Assembly (NCBI RefSeq): GCF_051622035.1
Contig: NC_135361.1
Coordinates: forward strand, 27,087,205-27,151,204
Length of the DNA stretch: 64,000 nucleotides
Reading direction: 5' to 3'
Origin: Arctopsyche grandis
Lineage: Eukaryota; Arthropoda; Insecta; Trichoptera; Hydropsychidae
A program made the position numbers and the translations under genes. Within the stretch, counting starts at the first letter, position 1; each line of letters begins with the position of its first letter. The notes beneath the pieces are model-generated. The model did no database searches, was not told the DNA's origin, and worked only from the letters and a program-made list of their open reading frames with translations. Shown in pieces: positions 21,191 to 35,090 of the stretch.

Positions 21191-21590
21191 CAATGAAAAA
21201 AATGAAAAAACTGAAAAAATGAAAAAAATGAAAAAACTGAAAAAATGAAAAAAATGAAAAAACTGAAAAAATTAAAAAAATTAAACTGAAAAAATGAAAA
21301 AAATGAAAAAACTGAAAAAATGAAAAAAATGAAAAAAATGAAAAAACTGAAAAAATGAAAAAAATGAAAAAACTGAAGAAAATAAAAAAAATGAAAAAAC
21401 TGAAAAAATGAAAAAAATTAAAAAACTGAAAAAATGAAAAAAATGAAAATTATGAAAAAAATGAAAATTATGAAAAAAATGAAAAAAACTGAAAAAACCT
21501 GAAAAAAACTGAAAAATATGAAAAAACTGAAAAATATGAAAAAACTGAAAAATATGAAAAATATGAAAAAAATGAAAAAAAAAAAAATTT
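21191..21590. repeat. A-rich minisatellite (GAAAAAATGAAAAAAACT)n
   Basis: About 400 bp of GAAAAAATGAAAAAAATG / GAAAAAACT units, followed by a TACAAATA(TA)CATA array at about 21625-21690. Confidence 0.85.
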
Positions 21591-22084
21591 TGTTCCCCAT
21601 ACTGGTTGACGGTTGATCGTCCGTCACATATATACAAATATACATACAAATATACATACAAATATACATACAAATATACAAATATATTTAGCGACAGTCC
21701 GTTTTTATATAGATTGATGCGAGCGGGAAATATTTGTACTTGCATCGTTTGGGAACATGCATCTTTCGTAATATGCTGTTTCGGTCGCTCGCGCTTATGA
21801 ATTATTTACGCGTCCCGCTTCTTTGTTCAGTCGTGTCATATGCATATCGTTCAGCGTTTGTTTGTACGAAAGTCTAAGAACTGAGTACTTACAATGGATG
21901 GAAGAAAAGGGAAGAAATATCGTATGTTCCAGTCGACTAAAAGACAAAAACGATATTTTAAACGAAATATCCATCTTACAACACATTCGACCACCAGGTA
22001 ATAATGCTTTCTTGTGACTTAGTAACTATTATTTATTATGCAAAATGTAGTGATGTGAGTCGAGAATATTCTCCAAATGATTAT

Positions 22085-22155
22085 ATTTATTTATTTATTT
22101 ATTTTATACCAGGAAGGCCTAACAGGTAAACCCAATGCGCCTTACTGGCCAAAGA
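22085..22155 (-). repeat. SINE tail fragment, inverted
   Basis: ACCAGGAAGGCCTAACAGGT and CCCAATGCGCCTTACTGGCC are the inverse of the 3' tail of the SINE at 51345-51780. Confidence 0.55.
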
Positions 22156-22306
22156 CAATTATATAAACATATATTTATGAACACCATCCATATATACACA
22201 AAAACTTACACGTATACACGAATACACATACATACATAAATATAAAAATACACAGACATACATATGTACACACCTATACATATAAATATTCACGTATACG
22301 TTATAC

Positions 22307-23652
<1,346 letters not shown>

Positions 23653-23654
23653 GT

Positions 23655-25382
23655 GCTAATAGAAAATACCATTAAGAATAACCGTAGCCTGAAAAAGTGC
23701 AAACAAAGCAATCTTAGGCAAAAACCAAATGATCGCAATCAGATCAGAGAGCGGAGTAATAATTAGGAATAGAGAAGAGATCATAGACAGAGTTTATACG
23801 TTCTATGAAGAACTTTACGAGAACAAGAACGGCCAATTCCCCGCTCTGGAATCGACACACGGCCAAAGGGTTCCTGCAGTATTGCCTAGCGAAGTAGAGG
23901 CCGCGCTAAAAACTGCAAAGAACGGTAAAACCCCAGGGGAAGATAATATTCCCATTGACTTACTAAAATGTGGCGGCCCCCCCCTAATTAATATCTTAGC
24001 TAGGCTTTTCAGCAAATGCATCCAGAACCAAGCTATACCAGAAGGATGGAATAACGCAACTATCATTTTAATACACAAAAAAGGCGACAAAAGCGATATC
24101 AAGAACTACCGACCCATTAGTCTACTTTCAGCGGTCTACAAGCTCTTCACGAAGGTTATTACAGAAAGGCTGAAGAATATCCTCGACGAGAACCAACCTA
24201 TAGAGCAGGCAGGGTTTAGGGCAAATTTCAGCACAATGGACCACCTCCAAGTAGTTGGCGAACTAATCGAGCGCGCCAACGAATATCAACGGCCATTGTG
24301 CCTAGGTTTCGTCGATTATGAGAAAGCCTTCGATACAGTTAGTCATAATGCAGTACTTAACGCTCTACAAACACAGGGAGTGCCGGAACCCTATGTGGGA
24401 CTGTTAGCTGCAATATATAAGAATGCCACAGCTTCGGTTAAAATTTTTTCAGGTACAGATAGATTTAGCATAGGAAAAGGAGTAAGACAAGGAGATACAA
24501 TCTCGCCCAAGTTATTCAATGCGGTGCTTGAGGGAGTTTTCAGGAAATTGGATTGGGATACAGCCGGAGTAAGCATCAATGGTCGCTTTTTGAGTCACCT
24601 TCCGTTCGCAGACGATATAGTTTTAGTAGCTCGTGATTCAGCTGACCTACTTATCAGACAAACACAGCTGGACAGGGAAAGTAGAAAAGTAGGATTAAAA
24701 ATTAACGTAGATAAGACTAAACTAATGTTCAATAGTTATTGCATGCCTGATAGAATTTCCCTTAGATGATAAACCAGTAGAAGTAGTAAATAATTATTTA
24801 TATTTAGGTCAAATAATTGACATGTCTGGTAGTAAAAATGAAGAGATAAAGAGACTTATGAAATTAGGATGGAGTGCATTTGGACGGATGAATGCTGTTT
24901 TTAAATCAAAAATGCCACTCTGCCTGAAGAAAAGGATCTTTGATCAATGCGTTTTGCCAGTGATGACGTATGGATGTGAAACTTGGACACTGAACGCCAA
25001 GATGCTAAATCCAATGCACTCAAAGAAGTATGGAACGCTGTATGCTTGGCATAACGAGGAAAGACAGAAAGCGGAACACGTGGGTGAGAAATATGACAAG
25101 GGTAGTGGACATAGTGGATAGAGTGAAGAGATTGAAATGGCAATGGGCGGGTCACGTAGCTAGGAGGATGGACGAAAGGTGGACAAAAGAAGTGCTTGAA
25201 TGGTACCCGAGAGAAGGCAAAAGAGTAAAAGGAAGACCGCAAGGAAGATGGGTGAACGAAATTAGGAAAATGTGCGGAATGAGATGGATGAGTGTTGCGC
25301 AAAACAGAGACGAGTGGAAGCGTGTTGGAGAGGCCTTCATCCAGCAGTGGATGGCGAATGGCTGTAAATGATGATGATGATG

Positions 25383-25383
<1 letters not shown>
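23655..25383 (+). mobile_element. RTE-like LINE, longer 5'-truncated copy
   Basis: Open from about 23729 to 24769 with RT blocks [54 protein letters not shown] and PFADDIVLVA. The frame shifts near 24755 and again near 25015-25030, then finishes with [14 protein letters not shown] and the stop at 25371. (ATG)n and (TA)n follow. Its first FADD residue is preceded by Pro where the inverted copy has Arg. The endonuclease domain is missing. It was a dead-on-arrival insertion. Confidence 0.85.
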
Positions 25384-25389
<6 letters not shown>

Positions 25390-25459
<70 letters not shown>

Positions 25460-25460
25460 C
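25390..25460. repeat. (TA)n microsatellite
   Basis: TA units directly after the 3' end of the plus-strand RTE copy, mirroring the (TA)n at 22308-22470. Confidence 0.85.
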
Positions 25461-25482
25461 ATACATATACATATACATATGT

Positions 25483-25538
25483 ATTCGACTTACGACCGAC
25501 GGTCAGGAACGTATCTCCGTCGTAAGTCGAGGAATTCC
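25483..25538 (-). repeat. Pogo/Tigger-type inverted terminus
   Basis: Read on the minus strand it begins CAGGAATTCCTCGACTTACG and continues ACGGAGATACGTTC, matching the terminus at 19424. It is either the far end of that element or a separate remnant. Confidence 0.5.
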
Positions 25539-26322
25539 TGTTTACTTTATAGTATTCTCGATTTACAAGCCATCGATGTCGCCAATGCTGCTGCTGTTGG
25601 AAACTTAGCTGTAGCCTCCACAAGTTCTGGACCGACATCTTTGTATACAGTTCCGCGAGATTTATTCGATCAAAATTTATCAGAAACAGCTAGTTCAACG
25701 TCATCAACAAGGCTTGATGATTTAGTTATAGAAACAGAAGCAGACAATCCCAACGAAACAGATATTCATGAACAATTAGAAGGGCGCAGAATAGTAGATA
25801 TTAAATATTTATTTTCAGCGCTTTCAAAAATTAAGCATGAACACACTAATTGTACATTATCTGACTTAAATTTTGTGAAAGAAATAAGAAAAGGTTTTCT
25901 CAGCGAATATGTTTTTCGGTGTAGAATGTGCTTAGCAAAGGAAACTGTATACTCCGAAGATCCGAAACTGCAAGTTTCCGCAAATACTGCTTTCGTAGAA
26001 GGAATTATTTGTACAGGTAATGGCTATTCACAATTAAATGAAATTTGAGTCGTGGAACTTACACAAGCATAGAACAACATTTAGCGCCTACAATCGAAGA
26101 ATGTGCCTTTGATGAAATGATTGTCGTTGGTGAAGACGAAAAAAGGCTCGCCATTTTAAATGGTGACATAGACGAGGAAAGATATCCCTTACTGACAGTC
26201 ATTGCAGACGGTTCTTGAGCAAAGAGATCATATAAAAGTGGGTTTAACTCCTTGTCTGGTGCAGCGTGCATAGTAGGGCTCCGAACTAAAAAAGTTTTAT
26301 ATCTCGGAGTACGAAACTCTTA

Positions 26323-26619
26323 GGGCGGTTTCAGACTAGCGTTTTATACGCGCGTATAATCTCGTTTTTTGAAGTGCATGTAGGCACATACAGGCGCTTC
26401 ATTTTCCATACGCGCAACTCGTACGAGCGTAGACGCGCTTATAAGCTCGTATTATCCATGTTGATACTAAATCACCACTACCGGTTCGAGCGAAAACACC
26501 GAAAGAAGCCCGTGTACGCGCGTTCGGTTTTTTGAAGCGCAAAAAGTAGCGCGCGTGTAAGCGCGTATGGCGAAATGACCGTATACGCGCAGAAATAAAA
26601 CGCTAGTCTGAAACCGCCC
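26323..26619. mobile_element. PIF/Harbinger-like MITE inserted in the Mutator-like transposase
   Basis: Inverted repeats GGGCGGTTTCAGACTAGCGT / ACGCTAGTCTGAAACCGCCC are perfect over at least 20 bp, with TTA on both sides (26320-26322 and 26620-26622). A 3-bp TTA duplication with GGGCGG termini fits PIF/Harbinger. The core is rich in GCGCGTATA motifs. Confidence 0.75.
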
Positions 26620-26994
26620 TTACTGCTGCATATGTGCCAGAGCTACAAAATTAAATATAGATGCAACTGAGCACAAGTGTTTTAAAAATTGGCGTGACAG
26701 CGCTAATGCCATGGAAGCTGATAAGTCTATTTAAATATATCTATATTTTATTTAATAATGTGTGTTTTATTTTCATTTATTATTTTATGTTCAGTATATT
26801 TGTTATCTGCAAATGCATTTTCATTTTTCAAAACTGCACCAAGGAAAGATCCCTGGAAAATATACTTCCCACTTTTATTACCAATTGTTTTAATAAAAAA
26901 TATATTTGCCTTCTGTTTGTACCTGTGAACAATATTCAAGAAGAAAAAAATCGTATATATCAATTTAAAATAATTTGCCCGTGAAAGGGTTTAA

Positions 26995-29900
26995 TTACTA
27001 TAATCTTTTCCAATTCCATTTAAATGGTAAGAGTAACTAAACCGGTTTCTAGATCTGGTGAAGTTAATAAAGCAGCATTTCTCGATGTTGAACGGCAACA
27101 AGTTCTTCGTTGACCAATTGAAAATCGCGTCCAAATCCGATTGAAGGTCAGCTGAATCGCAATGGGCATCAATAGATTTGAATAATTTGAGATCGTCAGC
27201 AAACAATAAATATTCAGAGTGTTCAATTTCCTTATATATGTATATCATTAATAAATATATTGAATAGGAGGGGACCTAGATTAGAACCCTGTGGAACACC
27301 AGAAAGGGTTGGATATTCATTGGAAATTCTACCGTAGTACGATACGTTTTGTTTCCTATTTATAAAATAGGAATTTATAAGATTGAGAAAATTATTAGAT
27401 AATCCCAGACTGCTCAGTTTGATGATTAAAATCTGGTGATTGACAAGGTCAAAGGCTTTTTTGAAATCTGTATAGCAACATCCACCTGCCCACCGACATC
27501 CAGTGATTTAGTAATGTAATTTGACAGACAGAGTAAATTTGTCACCGTCGACCGGGACTGCCTGAATCCATGCTGTTGATCTATTATAAAAGGATCACAG
27601 TGTCTATATAGGTATCTATGGATAATTATTTCCAAAAGTTTGGCAGGAGCTGATAGAACGGCTATAGGTCTGTGACTGTCTATCAATTGCCTATCACCCT
27701 TTTTGTAAACGGGAATTACTTTGGAGATTTTCCATTTATCTGGAAAAACTCCAGATTTGAGACATAGGTTAAAAATGAAGTGTAGAGGCTGAGTTAGCGC
27801 TTTCTGGCAACTTTTCAAGATAAATGGTGGAATGAAATCGGGCCCGCTGAGAATTTAGGTTTTATCTTAATAAAAGCAAAGTTTAGATCTTCAATAGTGC
27901 ATTGATCTAAATGAAAAGTTGGAGACCAATCGATCTCGTCAGAAGGATTGTAGGTCATATTTGTGGCATTTTTTGTGGGAGCTTGGGTATTGCCGAAGTA
28001 ATCAGCAAAAGCATCAGCAATATTTTGTAAGCCAATCACATCAGCATTTTTATATTTGTAAGAACGTATTTGGTTTAATGAACGTTTGGATTTAATGAGA
28101 GACCAAAATGCTGAAGGATCAGGAGACAGGGTATGTTCACACGCAGTGATATAGTTTCTATGGCAGTCCCTTATTAGGGATTTAGAGAGATTGCGCAATT
28201 GGATAAAGTCTGCTCTAGCGATAAAACATTTGGTGGCCTTCCAGATCTTATGCACGTAGTTATTTTTTCTAACTACCCTATTAGTTCATTGGAGAACCAC
28301 TTCGGGTAGTTAGCATTTGAATTAGGAATCAAAACTTTTCTATTAAATAATAGGTCACACGTTTCATAGACAGTTTTATAAAATGTATTAACAGCATGAT
28401 TTATATCTTTACAATTATATAAAACGCTCCAATCAGAAAATAATAAAATATTAGACAGCTTGGTGAAGTCATCTTTAGGCTTGAATATCCAACCAAGCAT
28501 CATCTGTCCATCACCTCTCAAAGAATGACTATCATGGAACTTTCCAGATACACTAAACTCAATGGAGAGCTCAATTGATGGGTGGTAGATGTCCTCCGTG
28601 ATTAACGGGTCAATCGATCGAGTGACAGTGATATTAGATGATGTATTGGCATAAATCAAGTCCAAAATGGCACCATTATAGTCATTCTGGATTGTATTTA
28701 CTTGAACTATGTTTACCAATGAAATAATATAGTCAAGGTCAGCGTTAGCGCAATTTGATGAACACAAATTAACTCAGATGAACGCCAAATATTAAAATAT
28801 GACCCTTTGCCAGTTTTGAATAGTTATTAGAGATAAAGTCAAAGAAACACATATGTATATGTAGGTCTCATGTGTAGATCGGGGAGGGAAGTATACAGCA
28901 CAAATGTAAACATATTAGGCACACCTACTAATTTAACTTTTAGCCATAAACATTAATTATTTTCTAGATCAGGTAACCTTTCGATTGCTAAAACGATTTT
29001 ACTTCTCAGAGCTAATAAGACTCCCCCTCCTCTAGTACCTCTATCGCGCCGGTAGATATATCTTCTGTCAAATAGTTCCCCATCCAATACAGATTCACTA
29101 AGCCATGTTTCTGCTAAAGCAATGACATCAGGACATTGGGTGGTGGCACTATTAAACAGAACCTCCGTTTTTGAATTTAACCCACGTACATTTTGGAAGT
29201 AACACAAAAATTTTAAGTTGGTGGGTTCCAACCTATTTGGAGGCAACACTTTTTTATACTTATTAAAGGTCGTGAGATCGCGTTTACCTCGATGGTCCAT
29301 TGGTATTTTACTTTTAGAATGTAGTGCTGTCAGCAACCGGTTCTCACTTATCCTGTTGGAGGAATCTAAGAGCACCCTATTTGTTATAGGGTGCAAGGCT
29401 CCCACGAAATTTCCATGGATTGAATGATATACCAGTGGGCCAAAAGTCCGGATCCAAGACACTCGTAAAAACAGCTTCGACGACAGATAGTTTAAATGAT
29501 GAGTACAGGTTGGGGCCCTTAGAATTTAATTTTACAGCTGTAGCATCACTGGATGGCAATTTAATGTTAACGTAATTAGTTAATGAGTCAATGGTGGTGT
29601 CCTTGTGAAGATAAAGAACATGAACAAACTTCCTATGTTGTGCTGGCAATAATAGGTTGCTAGTAGAACCGGTACCAGTAAAGAATTGTCGAGAAGGACG
29701 AGATGATGTTCCTGGAGACGAAGATAGTGCGGTGTTCTGTAGAATATTATCAGGTGTAGAAGCAGAAGCAGGAGCACAAGAAACAGGAACACAAGCAGAT
29801 GCTGGAACAGAAGCTGATGTAAGTGTAGTTGAAGCTGAAGATGGCAGATGTGAAGAAGAAGACTTGACTGTAAGATTTCGCGGGTTTTATAGGAGAAGAA

Positions 29901-30330
29901 GGAGAAGTAGAAACAGAAACAGGAGAAGCAGAAACAGTAGCACAACCAGGAGTAAATGCTGAAGCTGAAGCAGATGCAAGTGAAGTTGAAGTTGAAGAAT
30001 GCTGAGGTGAAGCGGCAGAGGATACCGCTGAAACGTCATACTGGCCACTGACAGGTGTTTGTTTACACACAGTGGTATTGTTGCATTCCGTGTGTGTTGT
30101 CGAAGTGAAGAGTACATGTAATATTACCTCATCCGATTGCAGAGTCGTAGGTACGCCAGAAACAGCTGGAGCCAGGATTGCTGCCGGAGAAGGACGACAC
30201 ATCATCCTCCTAATTTCACCGATATCTGAGTGGACAGTCTGGAGGAACTCCACAGACTGTTTCAGCGAGGCCAGACTGTCAAAAGCTGAGGCCAGACTGT
30301 CAAAATATGTATCTAAACGCATTATAACAT
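26995..30330 (-). mobile_element. CR1/Jockey-group LINE, broken, with ORF1 and ORF2
   Basis: On the minus strand, ORF1 begins near 30322 with a coiled-coil-like start (RLDTYFDSLASAFDSLASL), a Ser-rich middle and a C-terminal block LDPDFWPTGISFNPWKFRG (about 29420-29460). ORF2 pieces follow: endonuclease start LCYFQNVRGLNSKTE and AETWLSES, then RT blocks FPDKWKISKVIPVYKKGDRQ, HGFRQSRSTVTNL and LLFADDLKLFKSI. Several frameshifts and stops separate the pieces, and the 3' part is missing after about 26995. The order is that of a nearly full-length 5' end, which is rarer than 5' truncation. Confidence 0.8.
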
Positions 30331-30930
30331 TATAGACTCGTTATTAAATAATTATTTAAAAAGCATAATTTTCAACAATAACCATAGAACGGGAGATGTT
30401 AATGTGGGTACCTTTAAAACTGCTTTAAAAAGATAATTTTTTCGAGAATTGCCTCTGCGAATCGTAAATGATGTAATAATTTTACTATGGGAAAAGCCGA
30501 AAAAAATTATTCGAGCTCCGCAAACGACTTATTTTATATTTGTGAACGAAGATATCGGTGAACGAACGGCCAGTGAAAAAGATGGCCGTATACGAAATGC
30601 CGGGAGCGACGCGTCAGTAAACGAGATGTCGGTGAACGGGCGGTCTGTGAAAGAGATGGCCGTATACATAATGCCTGGAGCGACGCGTCAAGTAAACGAG
30701 ATATTGGTGAACGGACGGTCTGTGCAAGAGATGGCCGTATACATAATGCCTGGAGCGCGTCCTCGGTTAACAGAAATTCTGTGAACGTGTTGTCGTGTCA
30801 CCATATATTATATATGTACATATTATGTATGTATATGGAAATTTTTGAAAGAACTTCTTTTTCACTTGGTAATTTTATACTTAATCGATATTTGAACAGC
30901 TATCTGTTTTCACATTTGTATTCACAAATT
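30331..30930 (+). repeat. Region with a 74/75-bp minisatellite
   Basis: Three tandem units start at 30558, 30632 and 30707 (GTGAACGGACGGTCTGTG.., ..GATGGCCGTATACATAATGC). A 111-codon open frame across them follows the repeat and has no recognisable domain. The rest of the interval is AT-rich and shows nothing else. Confidence 0.6.
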
Positions 30931-31056
30931 GAACATTATATAATTTATGATATTTATTCAATTTTAAGACCTCTCATTTAATTATTCAAGTGTAACCGAA
31001 GCCAAGACATTTGTATATGTATATTGACAAACAACAATGTAAATTTTAATCGGCAT

Positions 31057-31063
31057 TATAAAA
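31057..31063 (+). promoter_or_regulatory. TATA box of TIL gene 5
   Basis: TATAAAA, 43 bp before the ATG, in sequence nearly identical to the gene 4 promoter. The homology extends upstream to about 30935. Confidence 0.65.
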
Positions 31064-31099
31064 CTGCTGACTATTCAGTCCTATTCTATAGACCGCAAA

Positions 31100-34000
31100 A
31101 TGTCGACTTTAGCGGTTCTTCTGAAGTGCATTCTCATCTTTGGATTCATTGGATATATCCAAGGAGATAACACTTGTAAGTTGAAGCTACAAGTATTTAG
31201 TTTTCAAATATAATATACATATACATATGTACATATACAGCACCCCAATTTGCGTTCACACAAAAAAATCCTACTACAAATGTATCAGCTTTGAGTTTTA
31301 TTGAGAATGATAACAAGCAGTTTCATGGTTTTGTTACAATTTATGTTATGGTATGTACGTAGTAACAATAGATGAAATTTTGTGATCATGCGAAAATTCG
31401 AACTCGAGATTTTGACTGATTCGATTACTGATCTAGGAAAAATGTGTATCTGTATATTTTCAAGATTTTTTGAACACCGTTAATTCTATAGGTTACTGAA
31501 ATCCCTATCGACACGACGTAATTTTTTTTCAAGTTGACCGGAAATGGTACCTCACCATATACATATGTAGGTTTCCCCTTTTTTTTAAGTTTTTGAATTC
31601 AATTATCTCCCAAATCGCTAACTGAATCGGACTGAAATTTTTTTATATGTAATATAAATTATAAATTTTATAACCTAATATTTTTATCTGAACCGGAAGT
31701 AGTACTTTTACTCCATAGAATCAAGGTTTTTTTTATGTTTTTCTAAAAAACCTTTTAGTTTATTGAACTGAAATTTCAAATCTAGAAGTTTAAGCTTAAT
31801 ACCAAGTTATTTATAAAATTTGGTAAGCATCCGTCAACCGAAAGTGGTAGTTTACTCTTGTTCGATTTTTCGTCCACTATTTTGTATCGAAAATGTTGTC
31901 ATAGCTATTAGTATTTCATAATGCGGCCGGTATGTGTGTTTGTACGGTTCAATATCTAATTTTGTTTTGTAACCTCCTTATATTCCTCTAATACATAGAT
32001 AAAGTCATGGGTTGGTCACATCCAATTTTTTTTAATTTACTAAGGGGACTCGGTTTGATGTCACCTGGTCCAATTGTATTCTTCTCGCTCACACGTATGA
32101 ATGGTTTTGCGACAAAAGTAGGAAGATTTTCACGACGGTATGTATGTGTATGTGTAAATACATTAGATTGGTTCCCCATGTTGTTTAAAAAATTTTCATT
32201 TTATCGAAATTTAAAATTGCAATATCTAATTTCATCTAAATTTTATATAAACTTTGGTTTTTTAAGATTATTTTATTTATAGTGTACCTAATCCGCTTAT
32301 ATGTACATACATATACTAATAGTAAGACATGAAAAATAATGCTTCCAACCAGTGGTGGCTCGTGCGAAATTACGAAAAAATTGAATTCGCAACCAAATTT
32401 AATTGTAATTAAAATAAAATGATTATCCGCCACTGCTCCGAACACTAAGGACCAAAGATTGGCGTTGAAAGGATGCTTTTCAAATAAAATACTAAAACTA
32501 CTAAGAACCCTCTCAAAATTTTTATATTATTTTAAATAAATTTTTAATATCAACAGGCTGAATGAAAATAACTCAATCTATTTTTTTGTAACAAAAATAC
32601 AACAAACAACTTTGATTCATTGATAATTTAGCATAATACTGTTGCGGCGGGGTGGGCCAGCGGCACTCCGATACTGCCGACCAATCAGCGTTCTCCCGCA
32701 TTGGCCCGTTGGTTGGGGTACCAACTCTTAACACTATAGCACTCACGTGCAACAACCTTTCAACTTCACTCACATTATTATACATTAATTATAATCATTT
32801 AGATTAATTCCTACATATATGTACATATATGTACAAGAGTAAGAGAGAATCCTCATTTATACGTACATAAAATAAAAAGAGAGCAAAAATAAAAAGGTTG
32901 AAAAATAAGAGAGGTTTACAAGAAAATTACAGAACAAGTTAAAAATCATTGAAAAGGCGTGCTGCTTGGCGGCGCCCCTTAAGTCTTGGCGCCCCCCCCC
33001 CGCATTGCGGGGTCTGCGGGCGCGGTAGCCACGCCACTGTCCCTAATGTACCTAACCAGTGGCTCGTCTTTCCTACGCTACAATTTTACGAGTGTATTTT
33101 TTGCAAAAAAAATACATAAAAAATAGTTTTTTTCCAAAATTCAAAAAAATATTTTACAAAGATGAAATATTGTAAATTTCTTAGTATACCAAATCTAAAT
33201 ACAAAAAAATATATTGAGATATTGGGACTTAAGTTGTGTATGTATGCATACATATGTACATATATGTATGTATGTATAATATATATATATGTATGTATGT
33301 ATAATATATATATACTATGTATGTATGTATAAATCATAAAAACTGTTCATTTTATGATAGGTGAAACACAATGCTCGAAGAAAAATGAAGTATTTGATAA
33401 ATGTCTAGGATTGTGTGATAAAAGATGCGATAACGAAAATCCTGCATGCCCTGAAATATGCCGTCCAGGGTGTATTTGCAAATGTGGTTACCTGAGAGAT
33501 CCCTGGACTGGAGAATGCGTTCTTCCATCGGAATGTAGCAACGGTATGTATATAACAAACATCTTAAAATGTTTATTTTATTATTCGTGAGATTTCACTT
33601 TGTAATAAATATTCTAAAAATGTGAATATACAGTATGCAATGGACAGCACGAAGTTTTCTCACCCTGTTCTAAACATTGTGAGAAGACTTGCGACAATGA
33701 TAACCCTTTATGTAACAAGATGTGCAAACCGGGATGCATCTGCAAAGAGGGATACGTGAGAAATACTAAGATCGGAAAATGCGTTCTTCCATGTGATTGT
33801 CCACGTAGTGAGTATAAATTTATTATCTATTTGTTAATCTAAACTGGTGCGTTGGGCCAAAGAGTTCATTTCTGATGCAGGCTAGAAACTTTGACTCTTT
33901 TTTTTAATCCGTCCAAGAACTTTTTTTAACCAGGGTAAAAATTAGGTTAAAATTTTACATAAATGCATTGTTTTATTGTAGGTCCAGGACATCGTGGTAA

Positions 34001-35090
34001 AAGTTCAGAGGAAAAAAATTCCCGTCGAAGTTGCATAGTTCCAAGTTCCAAAGAAAGGCGTCATGGTGGACATTCAAAAGAACGAAAGGGTTCTAAAGAA
34101 AAGGGTCATGGTGGACATTCAAAAGAAGGAAAGGGTTCCAAAGAAAAGGGTCATGGTAGACATTCAAAAGAAAAAATGGGTTCCAAAGAAAGGGGTCATG
34201 GTGGACATTCCAAAGAACGAAAGGGTTCCAAAGAAAGGGGTCATGGTGGACATTCCAAAGAACGAAAGGGTTCCAAAGAAAAGGGTCATGGTGGACATTC
34301 AATGGAAGGAAAGGGTTCTAAAGAAAGGGGTCATGGTGGACATCGTGGTAAAAGTTCAGAGGAAAAAATTTCCCATCGAAGTTGCATAGTTCCAAATCCC
34401 AAAGAAAGGGGTCATGGTGGACATTCAAAAGAACGAAAGGGTTCCAAAGAAAAGGGTCATGTTGGACATTCAATTGAAGCAAAAGGTTCCAAAGAAAGGG
34501 GTCATGGTGGACATTCAAAAGAACGAAAGGGTTCCAAAGAAAAGGGTCATGGTGGACATTCAATAATAGGAAAGGGTTCCAAAGAAAGGGGTCATGGTGG
34601 ACATTCAAAAGAACGAAAGGGTTCCAAAGAAAAGGGTCATGGTGGACATTCAATAATAGGAAAGGGTTCCAAAGAAAGAGGTCATGGTGGAAATTCAAAA
34701 GAACGAAAGGGTTCCAAAGAAAATGGTCATGGCGGACATTCAAAAATAGGAAAGGGTTCCAAAGAAAGAGGTCATGGCGGACATTCAAATGAACGAAAGG
34801 GTTCCAAAGAAAAGGGTCATGGTGGACATTCAATAATAGGAAAGGGTTCCAAAGAAAGAGGTCATGGTGGACATTCAAAAGAACGAAAGGGTTCCAAAGA
34901 AAATGGTCATTGTCGACATTCAAAAGAAAGAAAGGGTTCCAAAGAAAAGGGTCATGGTGGACATTCAAAAGAAAGAAAGGGTTCCAAAGAAAAGCGTCAT
35001 GGTGGACATTCAAAAGAAAGAAAGGGTTCCAAAGAAAAGGGTCATGGTCATTCAAAAGAATACAGAAGTAAAAAAAACTGTGGTTGTTAA
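31100..35090 (+). CDS. Secreted two-domain TIL protein with long His/Gly/Lys/Ser repeat tail, TIL gene 5
   Basis: Exons 31100-31175, 33361-33543, 33634-33807 and 33982-35090, all phase 1, encode 513 aa. The signal peptide matches gene 4 (MSTLAVLLKCILIFGFIGYI). Exon 2 is the 12-Cys TIL type, again with a Cys built from the split codon T|GT and the extra CKC. Exon 3 starts like gene 4 exon 3 (VCNGQHEVFSPC) but ends like gene 4 exon 4 (CVLPCDCPR, then GTGAGTATAAATT): two domains have been fused and one intron lost. P1-like residues are Glu (CPEIC) and Lys (CNKMC). Exon 4 is 1.1 kb: about 22 units of 15 residues, many alternating as 30-residue pairs (KERKGSKEKGHGGHS then IIGKGSKERGHGGHS). There is a second copy of the exon's own leader (GHRGKSSEEK) inside it, and the end is NCGC. 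The mature protein would be very basic and His-rich. Confidence 0.85.
31365..31905 (-). repeat. Dispersed repeat (family D), inverted copy
   Basis: Inverse of 5165-5960, including TCGAACTCGAGATTTTGACT and AACCGGAAGTAGTACTTTTA. It lies in intron 1 of TIL gene 5. Confidence 0.5.
32040..32150. mobile_element. MITE remnant matching TIL gene 4 intron 1
   Basis: AGGGGACTCGGTTTGATGTC to AGATTTTCACGACG matches the right half of the element at 15178-15350, at the corresponding place in the paralogous intron. Confidence 0.5.
32350..32435. mobile_element. 86-bp hAT-like MITE, same insertion as in TIL gene 4
   Basis: Flanks CTTCCAAC (32342-32349) and CTCCGAAC (32436-32443) agree at 6 of 8 bases. Position and flanks match the copy at 15490-15572. 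Confidence 0.6.
34020..35060 (+). repeat. 45-bp / 90-bp coding minisatellite, TIL gene 5 tail
   Basis: About 22 in-frame 45-bp units. From about 34480 to 34900 they form 90-bp dimers in which every second unit encodes an IIGKG variant. A copy of the array leader at 34333-34400 shows that a whole block, not just a unit, was duplicated once. Confidence 0.9.

Larger units (their letters stand above)
20553..21720 (-). mobile_element. Helitron-like element (family B) with large minisatellites
   Basis: On the minus strand the element ends with hairpin CCCGTTGAAATCAACGGG (20564-20581), GTCCAACA and CTAG (20553-20556) followed by T. The body holds the GC-rich and A-rich minisatellites listed separately. 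The 5' boundary near 21720 is a guess. Confidence 0.45.

Noticed and set aside
20656-21248. Overlapping Pro/Ala/Arg/Gly-rich frames of 150-190 codons on both strands.
   Set aside because: They are translations of a GC-rich minisatellite, open in nearly all frames because of composition, with no start context or conserved domain.
21281-21745. Phe-rich minus-strand frames.
   Set aside because: Translation of the A-rich minisatellite on the opposite strand.
30449-30784. 111-codon frame over a 74/75-bp tandem repeat.
   Set aside because: The second half is only the repeat translated; there is no promoter, signal or homolog. A real gene cannot be excluded but is not supported.
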